NCBI GenBank assembly: GCA_902796375.1
Contig: CADBOW010000167.1
Span: forward strand, 1-5,450
Source of the DNA: an uncultured Lachnospiraceae bacterium
Lineage (GTDB): Bacteria; Bacillota; Clostridia; Lachnospirales; Lachnospiraceae
Direction of reading: 5' to 3'
Length of the DNA: 5,450 bases
Shown here piece by piece: positions 1 through 5,450 of this stretch (positions within the stretch are counted from its first letter, which is position 1; each line of letters opens with the position of its first letter). The notes under the pieces are model-generated. The model saw nothing but the letters and a program-made list of their open reading frames with translations, was not told where the DNA came from and did no database searches. Position numbers and translations under genes: made by a program.

Positions 1-2543
1 ATCTTGATCTGGATCTCCTTGGCGCTCACAAGATATTTGCTGGTTACGCCGAACCGTCCGCTGGCCACCTGCTTGATGGCCGAACTTCTGTCCTCTGCGG
101 TTCCTGCGGAGGCGATACGCTCATCACTCTCTCCGCCTTCACCGGAATTGGACTTCCCCTGCAGCCGGTTCATGGCGATGGCCAGGCAGGTATGTGCCTC
201 CTCCGAGATGGAACCGTAGGACATGGCTCCGGTCTTGAACCGGCGCACGATCTCATCCTCGCTCTCCACCTCTTCCAGCGGAATCCCCTCCTCCGGATAA
301 TTGAAGTCCAGAAGGCTCCGAAGGTATCCGGTTTCCTCGGCATCCGCCATGGCTGTATATTCCTTGAACTTATCATAGTCACCGGTTCTTGTGGACAGCT
401 GCAGCATATGGATGGTCCGGGGATCATACCGGTGATTTTCTCCCTGGGCTCTGGATTTGTGCCGTCCCACTGCCGTAAGCGACAGGTCCGTGGGAAGTCC
501 CAGGGGATCAAAGGCACGGCTGTGCTGCGCATCCGCAGCAGCTGCAATGTCCGCAAGTGTGATACCCCCCACACGGCTCACAGTTCCCGTGAAGTACCGG
601 TCGATCACATCCTTGGAGATACCGATGGCCTCGAAGATCTTGCTGCCCTGATAGGACTGGATCGTGGAGATACCCATTTTCGATGCGATCTTTCCGATTC
701 CGAACAGGATGGCCCGGTCATAGTCCTCCACTGCCGCATAATAGTCCTTCTCCAGCAGTCCGTCCTCCGTCAGCTCCCGGATGGTCTCATGGGCCAGATA
801 GGGATTGACTGCGGAAGCACCGTAGCCCAGCAGTGCAGCAAAATGATGCACCTCCCGGGGTTCGCCGGATTCCAGAATAAGGGACATGGCGGTACATTTC
901 CGTGTGGTGACCAGATGCTGATGTACGGCAGCAACCGCCAGAAGGGACGGAAGCGCCACGTGGTTCTCGTCCACGCCCCGGTCCGAAAGGATCAGGATAT
1001 TTGCTCCCTCACGATATGCCTTGTCCACCTCCACGAAGAGATGGTCGATGACACGCTCGATGGGTGTACTCTTGTAATACAGGATGGAAACCTTCGCAAC
1101 CGAGAAGCCATCCTTCTTCATATTCTCAATCTTCAGAAGATCCAGATCCGTCAGGATCGGGTTGTGGATCTTCAGCACATGGCAGTTCTCCGGGCGCTCG
1201 GACAGAAGATTTCCGTTCTTGCCCAGATAGACACTGCGGCTGGTAACGATCTTCTCCCGCTCCGCATCGATGGGCGGATTTGTAACCTGGGCGAAGAGCT
1301 GCTTGAAATAGTAGAACATGGGCTGATACTCTTTGGACAGCACGGCGATGGGCGTATCCACACCCATGGCTCCGATCTGCTCGATGCCCCGTTCCGCCAT
1401 GGTCCGGATCCCCTCATGGTAATTCTCATAGGTATAACCGAACGCCTTCTGCAACCGGGTCCGTTCCTCTCTGGTATAGGAAGGAACCTTTTTATTCGGG
1501 ATCTTCAGATCATGCAGCTCCAGAAGATTTGCGTCCAGCCACTCGCCGTAGGGCTCATTTCCCGCATACTTCTCCTTCAGCTCCTCATCGGAATAGATCC
1601 TTCCCTCCTTTGTATCCACCAGCAGCATCTTGCCCGGATGGAGACGTTCCTTCCGTAAAATGTGTCTCTCATCCAGAGGAAGCACTCCCACCTCGGAGGA
1701 CAGGATCAGACGTCCGTCATCCATAACCACATAGCGGGAAGGACGAAGACCGTTCCGGTCCAGGATGGCACCCATCTGGTCCCCGTCCGAGAACAGAATG
1801 GAAGCCGGTCCGTCCCAGGGCTCCATCATGGTTGCATAATACTGATAGAAGTCACGCTCCTCCTGTGTCAGGGTATCATTATGCGACCAGGGCTCCGGAA
1901 TGGCGATCATGGCCGCCAGGGGAAGGGGCATACCGCTCATCATCAGGAACTCCAGTGTATTATCCAGCATAGCCGAGTCAGATCCGCTGGAGGAAATGAC
2001 AGGAAGTACCTTCGTCATATCCTCGGAGGACAGAATGTCCGTAGCCATGGTCTCCTCCCGGGCCAGCATCTTATCCGCATTTCCCTTGATGGTATTGATC
2101 TCTCCGTTATGCACCATAAGCCGGTTGGGGTGAGCCCGGTTCCAGCTGGGATTCGTATTGGTGGAGAAACGGGAATGTACCATGGCGATGGCGGAGGTAT
2201 AATCCGGATCCATCAGGTCCGTAAAGAAGGTACGGAGCTGTCCCACCAGAAACATTCCTTTATATACGATGGTCCTGCAGGAAAGAGAGGGGACGTAGGT
2301 CTCCACGTTGCTCTGCTCGAATTCGCGGCGGATGACATAGAGTCTGCGGTCAAAATCCAGATCCTCTGCCAGATCCTCTCTTCTGGCCAGGAAGGCCTGA
2401 AGGATCACAGGCATGCAGTCTCTTGCCTTGCTTCCCAGCACCTCCGGAGCGATGGGAACCCGACGCCATGCCAGCACCGGCGTGCCCTCCTTGGCTGCGA
2501 TGGTCTCAAACATTTTCCGTGCCTGACGGATCTTCAGATCACT
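1..2543 (-). pseudogene. gltB: Glutamate synthase large subunit, main portion downstream of an in-frame amber codon (3' end off the left edge)
   Basis: Glutamate synthase turns 2-oxoglutarate plus glutamine into two glutamates; the large subunit carries the glutaminase and FMN/Fe-S synthase sites in the cytoplasm. I translated this stretch codon by codon and found no frameshift or further stop to the window edge. Counting residues from the ATG at 2888 with the amber read as sense, it holds: the rest of the class II glutamine amidotransferase domain, with HSRFSTNT (Arg ~240) and HNGEIN (260-265, oxyanion-hole Asn-Gly); the central domain, with NPPID (537-541), YLGKNGN and ILILSDRG; and the start of the FMN-binding synthase domain, with GAMSYGSIS (887-895), GEGGE and SAIKQVASGRFGVTS. 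About 550 residues, including the Fe-S cysteines, should lie off the left edge; gltD would be expected beyond. The first downstream in-frame ATG (2513) has no convincing ribosome binding site, and a product from it would lack the catalytic Cys. Identity is certain; whether it is functional is open. Confidence 0.93.
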
Positions 2544-2546
2544 CTA
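2544..2546 (-). other. gltB: Premature in-frame amber (TAG) codon in gltB
   Basis: The plus strand reads cta here, TAG on the coding strand, as codon 115 from the ATG at 2888. The flanking translation is GMFFFP-stop-SDLKIRQARKMF. In Bacillus subtilis GltA, as I recall it, the matching stretch is GMVFFSQKED, so the stop replaces a Gln. CAG to TAG is a single C-to-T change. The reading frame is the same on both sides, so this is a substitution and not an indel. Confidence 0.93.
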
Positions 2547-2888
2547 GGGGAAGAAGAACATCCCCACACCGTACTGACGCTCCCCCGGCAGACTAACGCC
2601 CTGCTCGGCCAGCTTCTTTACGAAAAACTTATGAGGGATCTGGGTCAGAATGCCCACGCCGTCTCCGGTCTTCCCTTCCGCGTCCTTTCCGGCACGATGC
2701 TCCAGACGTTCCACGATCTTCAGTGCATCATCCACCAGACCGTGACTCTTCTCGCCCTTCACATGAATGATGGCACCGATCCCGCAGTTATCATGCTCAA
2801 AAGCGGAATCGTACAGTCCGTTTCTGCGAAGCTGTTCCTTCGCAGCTTCCTTTCCGCTCTCCGTTCTTATCTCCCTGGTTTCCAGCAT
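2544..2888 (-). CDS. gltB: N-terminal fragment of glutamate synthase large subunit (glutaminase domain, stopped by TAG)
   Basis: This is the 5' end of the same glutamate synthase gene. It encodes 114 residues from the ATG at 2888 and ends at an amber codon just after GMFFFP. It contains NGLYDSAFEHDNCGIGAI; Cys35 is the expected N-terminal nucleophile of the class II glutamine amidotransferase fold, unmasked by propeptide cleavage. EHRAGKDAEGKTGDG and a GVGMFFFP strand follow, as in other GltB proteins. I chose ATG 2888 because GGAGG (2901-2897) lies 8 bases upstream. An in-frame ATG at 2903 adds MEDKS, but its AAGGAG sits only 2 bases away, too close for efficient initiation. On its own the fragment has about a quarter of the glutaminase domain and lacks the oxyanion-hole Asn-Gly, so it should be inactive. 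It is co-linear with the open frame to its left; the two should be read as one interrupted gene. Confidence 0.9.
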   Translation of the reverse strand: MLETREIRTESGKEAAKEQLRRNGLYDSAFEHDNCGIGAIIHVKGEKSHGLVDDALKIVERLEHRAGKDAEGKTGDGVGILTQIPHKFFVKKLAEQGVSLPGERQYGVGMFFFP

Positions 2889-2896
2889 AGACTTAT

Positions 2897-2911
2897 CCTC
2901 CATTTCTCCTT
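2897..2911 (-). promoter_or_regulatory. Tandem Shine-Dalgarno sites deciding the gltB start
   Basis: The minus strand reads AAGGAGAAATGGAGG here, giving two purine-rich sites. AAGGAG (2911-2906) is followed after only 2 bases by ATG 2903. GGAGG (2901-2897) overlaps that ATG and precedes ATG 2888 by 8 bases. The spacing favours initiation at 2888; the frame is the same for both, so only five residues are at stake. Confidence 0.6.
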
Positions 2912-2925
2912 CCCTGTCCGGGAAG
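2909..2925 (-). promoter_or_regulatory. Small hairpin overlapping the upstream gltB ribosome binding site
   Basis: A perfect 6-bp inverted repeat, CTTCCC / GGGAAG with loop GGACA on the minus strand. Its 3' arm contains the first three bases (AAG) of the AAGGAG site, so it could partly mask that site in the mRNA. The second GGAGG site lies outside the stem. The stem is short and any regulatory role is inference. Confidence 0.4.
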
Positions 2926-2966
2926 AATAAAAAGAGGCGCTTCGAGTCCTAAAACCCGAAACGCCT
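2926..2966 (-). terminator. Rho-independent terminator / possible attenuator ahead of gltB
   Basis: On the minus strand, arms 2966-2954 (AGGCGTTTCGGGT) and 2947-2935 (ACTCGAAGCGCCT) form a 13-bp stem with a 6-base loop, followed by CTTTTTATT. The two imperfect positions are G-U wobbles in minus-strand RNA but A-C mismatches in plus-strand RNA, and only the minus side has a U-tract. It therefore works toward gltB. It is the only terminator seen after oppC, 83 bases past the oppC stop, so it probably ends the opp transcript. It also lies between the gltB promoter and gltB, so transcription of gltB must pass through it. Confidence 0.85.
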
Positions 2967-2985
2967 TTGCTTCGTCATATTCCAA

Positions 2986-3013
2986 AGTATAGCACTTTAT
3001 TTTCAAAAGTCAA
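2986..3013 (-). promoter_or_regulatory. Predicted sigma-A-type promoter for gltB
   Basis: Minus-strand TTGACT (3013-3008) is a near-consensus -35 box. TATACT (2991-2986) is a -10 box, 16 bases away, preceded by TGC, an extended -10 (TGn). The bases just upstream of the -35 (about 3017-3040) are almost all A and T, resembling an UP element. The start of transcription should fall near 2980-2977, giving a leader of about 90 bases before the gltB start at 2888. No operator for a known regulator was recognised. Confidence 0.72.
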
Positions 3014-3049
3014 TGGAAAATTTATTTAATTTATTAAATTCTATTCCTG

Positions 3050-4114
3050 TTATTCCGTTGCTTTCTTCATACCCTCTGCGACCAAATGGCTTGCAACCAT
3101 CAGCAGAATCATGATCGCTGCAGAAGGAAGCAGCTTGTAGGGATGCAGAAGTACATTCTGAAAGCCGTCGGTAAGCATGGTCCCCAGAGAACAGGTTCCA
3201 GGAGGCATACCCAGACCCACGAAGCTGAGGAAGGCTTCCAGGAATACCGCTGCCGGAATGCTCAGCATGATCTGCGTCACCAGCTTTCCTGTGATGTTCG
3301 GCACGATCTCACGGAATATGATATGCCGATGGCCGGCCCCCATGGTCCTTGCCGCCTGGATGTATTCCAGCTCCTTCACCTTCATGACCTCGGCTCTGGC
3401 GATCCGGCTCATATCGATCCAACCGGAAAGCATCAGGGCGAAAATGATGGAACCCATACCCGGCTGAAGCACAAGCATCAGCAGAGTTACCACCACCAGG
3501 GTGGGGATACTTCCTATGACATCGATGATCCGCTGCATGATGATATCCGTCATCCCTCCGAAGTATCCGGAGATCACTCCGTAATTCATTCCGATCAGCA
3601 GGTTGATCACCGTGGCCACCAGCGCAATGATGAGGGAGATCCTGAGACCCATGAAGCAGCGGGAAAACATATCCCGTCCCAGGTTGTCCGTTCCGAAGAA
3701 ATAGTTTTCCTCGACTCCCAGCTCCTCATACCGGTTTACCTTCACGGCCCCGCTGCTCTTCTGCATCATTTCGGAGCCGTCCAGGATCCCCATGGAAGAA
3801 AGGCCGGGAACTCTGGGTGCCATATTTGCATGCTCCAGCACCTGTTCATCATAGGAATGACCTGAGAGATAGGGTCCGATGATGCTGAGAAGAACCAGGA
3901 TTGCCAGCAGAACAAGTCCCACCACTGCAGACTTCTGGGCGAAGAACCGTTTCAGAGTTTCATGCTTCACGCCTGTGACTGCCTCCGCCGACGTATCCTC
4001 CTTCAGCTCGGGAGGAGCAAGGACAAAGTCCTCATCTACGGGAACATACGCTTCCACAGCGTCTGCCGCAACCGCAACACCAACCGCCTTGACTGTCTTT
4101 GTATGATCTTTCAT
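3050..4114 (-). CDS. oppC: Oligopeptide-type ABC transporter permease (OppC/DppC family)
   Basis: One of two inner-membrane permeases that form the channel of an oligopeptide importer; it pairs with OppB and docks the ATPases. The 354-residue protein has an Ala- and acid-rich cytoplasmic N-terminus (1-55), a first membrane segment at about 61-80, then an external loop of some 60 residues ending in the family signature GTDNLGRD (141-148). Five more membrane segments follow. The coupling (EAA) loop lies at about 250-273, EYIQAARTMGAG with the conserved IVPNI, and FLSFVGLGMPP (294-304) is also typical. The N-terminal tail is longer than in many homologues, and the C-terminus ends LVAEGMKKATE instead of the usual GDGLRDxxDP tail. 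The ATG at 4114 follows AAAGGAGGA (4129-4121) with 6 bases between. It lies 15 bases after oppB and is the last gene of its operon. The peptide class is inferred from similarity; the exact substrate is unknown. Confidence 0.92.
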   Translation of the reverse strand: MKDHTKTVKAVGVAVAADAVEAYVPVDEDFVLAPPELKEDTSAEAVTGVKHETLKRFFAQKSAVVGLVLLAILVLLSIIGPYLSGHSYDEQVLEHANMAPRVPGLSSMGILDGSEMMQKSSGAVKVNRYEELGVEENYFFGTDNLGRDMFSRCFMGLRISLIIALVATVINLLIGMNYGVISGYFGGMTDIIMQRIIDVIGSIPTLVVVTLLMLVLQPGMGSIIFALMLSGWIDMSRIARAEVMKVKELEYIQAARTMGAGHRHIIFREIVPNITGKLVTQIMLSIPAAVFLEAFLSFVGLGMPPGTCSLGTMLTDGFQNVLLHPYKLLPSAAIMILLMVASHLVAEGMKKATE

Positions 4115-4120
4115 AGCGTC

Positions 4121-4129
4121 TCCTCCTTT
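4121..4129 (-). promoter_or_regulatory. Ribosome binding site of oppC
   Basis: AAAGGAGGA on the minus strand, close to a full match to the 16S anti-Shine-Dalgarno, 6 bases before ATG 4114. It fills most of the 15-base gap between oppB and oppC and fixes the oppC start. Confidence 0.8.
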
Positions 4130-5065
4130 CTACTCGGCTTTTCCACCCAGACGAACTCTGGGATCCACAATACAGTACAGAATATCCAGGATCAGCATGA
4201 CCACAATGTACAGCGCCGAATAAACGAAGCTGAGGGCGATGACCACACTGTAGTCGTTGCTGCTGATGGCATTGGTAAGCAGTGCGCCCACGCCGGGGAT
4301 CGAGAACATCTGCTCGATCACCAGGGAGCCTGTCAGCAGTCCCACCAGAAGTCCTGCCATGACCGTGATCACGGGGATCAGGGAATTCCTCAGGATATAC
4401 CTGATGATGATGGTGCTGTTCTTAAGTCCCTGACACCGGGCAAGCATGACATAATCCGATTTCATAACGTCCTGTGCCTCTGCCCTGGTAAACCTTGCGA
4501 TCACCGCCATGACCATAAGGCTCAGGGCCATGATGGGCATCACCGTGGTAACCCCCGGCGACCGGTAATCGTAAAGCATGGGGAAGATCTCCCACTTATA
4601 ACCCAGCACATAGGAGAAAAACATGGCAAAAAGGTAGGACGGTACTGCAACCCCCAGAAGGGAAAGGATGCTGTACAGTGCCCTGAGCAGCTTGTTCTTA
4701 AAGAAGGCTGCCAGAAGTCCAAGGGCAAGTCCCGCCAGTGTTCCGAAGATCAGGCTCAGGAAGCCGATCTTCAGTGTCACAGGGAACCGGCTCACCAGCA
4801 GCTCCGTAATGGGCGTATTCACGGAAATGGAATAGCTGACGCCCAGATCACCCTTCAGCATATTTCCCACATACCGGAAAAACTGAATGAAGATGGGCTG
4901 ATCCAGACCGTACTTTTCCTTCAGCATTGCCACCTGTTCCGCGGAAAGCTTCTGGTCATTGAAGGGGGACCCCGGCATAAACTGTAGCAGGAGGAAGAGG
5001 ATCAGCAGGATCACCAGAAGCGTCACTATGGATATAATGATACGTTTGATCAGATATCTGGCCAT
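4130..5065 (-). CDS. oppB: Oligopeptide-type ABC transporter permease (OppB/DppB family)
   Basis: Inner-membrane permease that pairs with OppC to form the pore of an oligopeptide importer. The 311-residue protein, a normal length for the family, starts MARYLIKRIIISIV with membrane segment 1 at about 8-29. The usual external region follows, with LKEKYGLDQPI (48-58) and GDLGVSYS (72-79). Five further membrane segments lie between about 95 and 300. The EAA coupling loop is at about 203-231 (SDYVMLARCQGL, then LRNSLIP), EQMFSIPGVG is at 251-260, and the terminal DPRVRL (301-306) is diagnostic. The start chosen is ATG 5065, 7 bases after GGAGG; a GTG at 5068 in the same frame is only 4 bases away. 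The ATG overlaps the TGA of the upstream gene by one base (TGATG), so the two are probably translationally coupled. The gene ends with TAG, showing that amber is used as a normal stop here. Confidence 0.94.
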   Translation of the reverse strand: MARYLIKRIIISIVTLLVILLILFLLLQFMPGSPFNDQKLSAEQVAMLKEKYGLDQPIFIQFFRYVGNMLKGDLGVSYSISVNTPITELLVSRFPVTLKIGFLSLIFGTLAGLALGLLAAFFKNKLLRALYSILSLLGVAVPSYLFAMFFSYVLGYKWEIFPMLYDYRSPGVTTVMPIMALSLMVMAVIARFTRAEAQDVMKSDYVMLARCQGLKNSTIIIRYILRNSLIPVITVMAGLLVGLLTGSLVIEQMFSIPGVGALLTNAISSNDYSVVIALSFVYSALYIVVMLILDILYCIVDPRVRLGGKAE

Positions 5066-5450
5066 CACTTCACCTCCTTTTCCAGTCCTTCACAGACAAC
5101 ATGGACTCCGGTAGGTGCAAAGATCAGATTTTTCACATTCGGTTTGATCAGGACATCCAATCCGTTGGTGTAGAGCGGGATCTGAGCCATATCATCCATC
5201 AGGATATCCTCCGCCTTCTCCAAAAGAGCATCCCGTTCTTTTCCTTCCGTCAGTATCAGCTCCTGGTATACCTTTTCGTAATCCGGATTCAGATACTTAT
5301 TTCCCTTCGCCTGTTCTGCAGAGTAACGTCCGTAGAAGGAGGTAGGATCCGTATAATCCACAACCCAGCCTCCGTAGATCAGATCATAGCCTTCTCCCTC
5401 CGTACCGTGCTGCAGCCAGTCCTTTGTGCTCCAGACCACGATATTGATGG
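5065..5450 (-). CDS. oppA: Oligopeptide ABC transporter substrate-binding protein (OppA/SBP family 5), C-terminal part; start off the right edge
   Basis: Extracellular, usually lipid-anchored receptor that captures peptides and delivers them to the OppBC channel. Only the last ~127 residues are in the window, out of an expected 500-600, so the signal peptide and lipobox cannot be seen. Recognisable family features include GGWVVDYTDPTSFYGRY, matching the common WxxDYxDPxxF stretch of bacterial family-5 solute-binding proteins. A helix follows, YEKVYQELILTEGKERDALL, then KAEDILMDDMAQIPLY, the usual near-C-terminal segment in which the protein returns to its first lobe (IPLYT...). The frame remains open to the window edge (INIVVWSTKDW), so an apparent GTG start at 5439 is not a real start. 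The gene ends in TGA overlapping the oppB start. The family is clear; peptide, dipeptide or another substrate such as nickel cannot be decided from this piece. Confidence 0.87.
   Translation of the reverse strand, partial: INIVVWSTKDWLQHGTEGEGYDLIYGGWVVDYTDPTSFYGRYSAEQAKGNKYLNPDYEKVYQELILTEGKERDALLEKAEDILMDDMAQIPLYTNGLDVLIKPNVKNLIFAPTGVHVVCEGLEKEVK
5070..5080 (-). promoter_or_regulatory. Ribosome binding site of oppB inside the oppA end
   Basis: AAAGGAGGTGA on the minus strand is an essentially perfect anti-Shine-Dalgarno match. It lies within the last codons of the upstream gene (E-V-K before the TGA). GGAGG ends 7 bases before ATG 5065 and 4 before GTG 5068, which favours the ATG. Confidence 0.75.

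Noticed and set aside
192..1658. 488-codon open frame on the plus strand
   Set aside because: It lies exactly antisense to conserved GltB codons. It has no ribosome binding site and reads as a low-complexity His/Arg/Gly/Leu-rich translation with no recognisable domain. It is open because the minus-strand gene avoids certain Leu and Ser codons.
2544..2546. Genome-wide reassignment of TAG to Gln or pyrrolysine
   Set aside because: oppB uses TAG as its terminal stop right after the family's usual DPRVRL tail and just before the oppC ribosome binding site. One internal TAG is not enough to claim recoding.
2535..2560. Frameshift or gene fusion boundary at the gltB stop
   Set aside because: Residues before and after the TAG lie in the same frame and align with GltB without a gap, so it is a point substitution, not an indel or a junction of two genes.
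1662..2930. 422-codon open frame on the plus strand
   Set aside because: Antisense to gltB, in the same shadow frame type as the 192-1658 frame, with no start signal or domain. It even crosses the gltB start and the leader, where no plus-strand promoter is seen.
2926..2980. ANTAR-protein binding site (two hairpins with hexaloops) in the gltB leader
   Set aside because: ANTAR targets need paired hairpins with hexaloops carrying A at position 1 and G at position 4. The terminator loop here is TTTAGG, and no suitable upstream hairpin pair fits between the predicted start and the terminator.
3017..3040. Second terminator for the opp operon in the AT-rich stretch after oppC
   Set aside because: The inverted repeats here (AATTT-AAT-AAATT) are all A and T, too weak for an intrinsic terminator. 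The stretch is better read as an UP-like element of the gltB promoter.
3962..4987. 341-codon open frame on the plus strand
   Set aside because: Antisense to oppB and the oppC start; the translation is rich in His, Gln and Asp with no family resemblance, and the minus-strand permeases are unmistakable.
1..5450. Mobile element, CRISPR, tRNA/rRNA or novel defence system
   Set aside because: No transposase or integrase frames, no spaced repeats, and no tRNA- or rRNA-like sequence. All coding space is taken by two known housekeeping loci.

Overview
The window reads almost entirely on the minus strand and looks like a chromosomal stretch from a moderately GC-rich Firmicute, most likely class Clostridia and plausibly Lachnospiraceae. 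This rests on the strong AAAGGAGG-type ribosome binding sites, tight gene packing, an AT-rich intergenic promoter with TTGACT/TATACT boxes, and Firmicute-type GltB and OppC protein sequences. The placement is an inference from gene style, not a database result.

Layout, in the direction of transcription (right to left). The window opens inside the 3' end of an oligopeptide-type ABC transporter operon: the C-terminal ~127 residues of an OppA-like substrate-binding protein (5065-5450, start off the right edge), then the permeases OppB (4130-5065) and OppC (3050-4114). Gaps are -1 and 15 bases, so the three are clearly co-transcribed. No ATPase genes (oppD/oppF) follow; they must lie upstream, off the window, or elsewhere. 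The 146-base gap after oppC holds an AT-rich tract, a good sigma-A-type promoter, and then a 13-bp intrinsic terminator hairpin with a U-tract. The hairpin lies downstream of the promoter and just before the next gene. Left of it, 2903 to the left edge encodes the large subunit of glutamate synthase (gltB; gltA in Bacillus naming), visible for about 960 of an expected ~1500 codons.

The main anomaly is one in-frame amber codon (TAG, 2546-2544) early in gltB, where Bacillus GltA, as I recall it, has glutamine. I translated the remaining ~847 codons to the window edge by hand; they are open and well conserved. The lesion is therefore either very recent, a sequencing or assembly error, or a read-through site. 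OppB ends at an ordinary TAG, which argues against a reassigned amber codon.

The second point of interest is the gltB leader. Promoter, terminator hairpin, a competing alternative hairpin and a stem overlapping the ribosome binding site all fit within about 90 bases, which suggests transcription attenuation of glutamate synthase. I see no mobile element, CRISPR array, tRNA/rRNA or novel defence-like system. No stretch longer than 300 bases lacks a gene.
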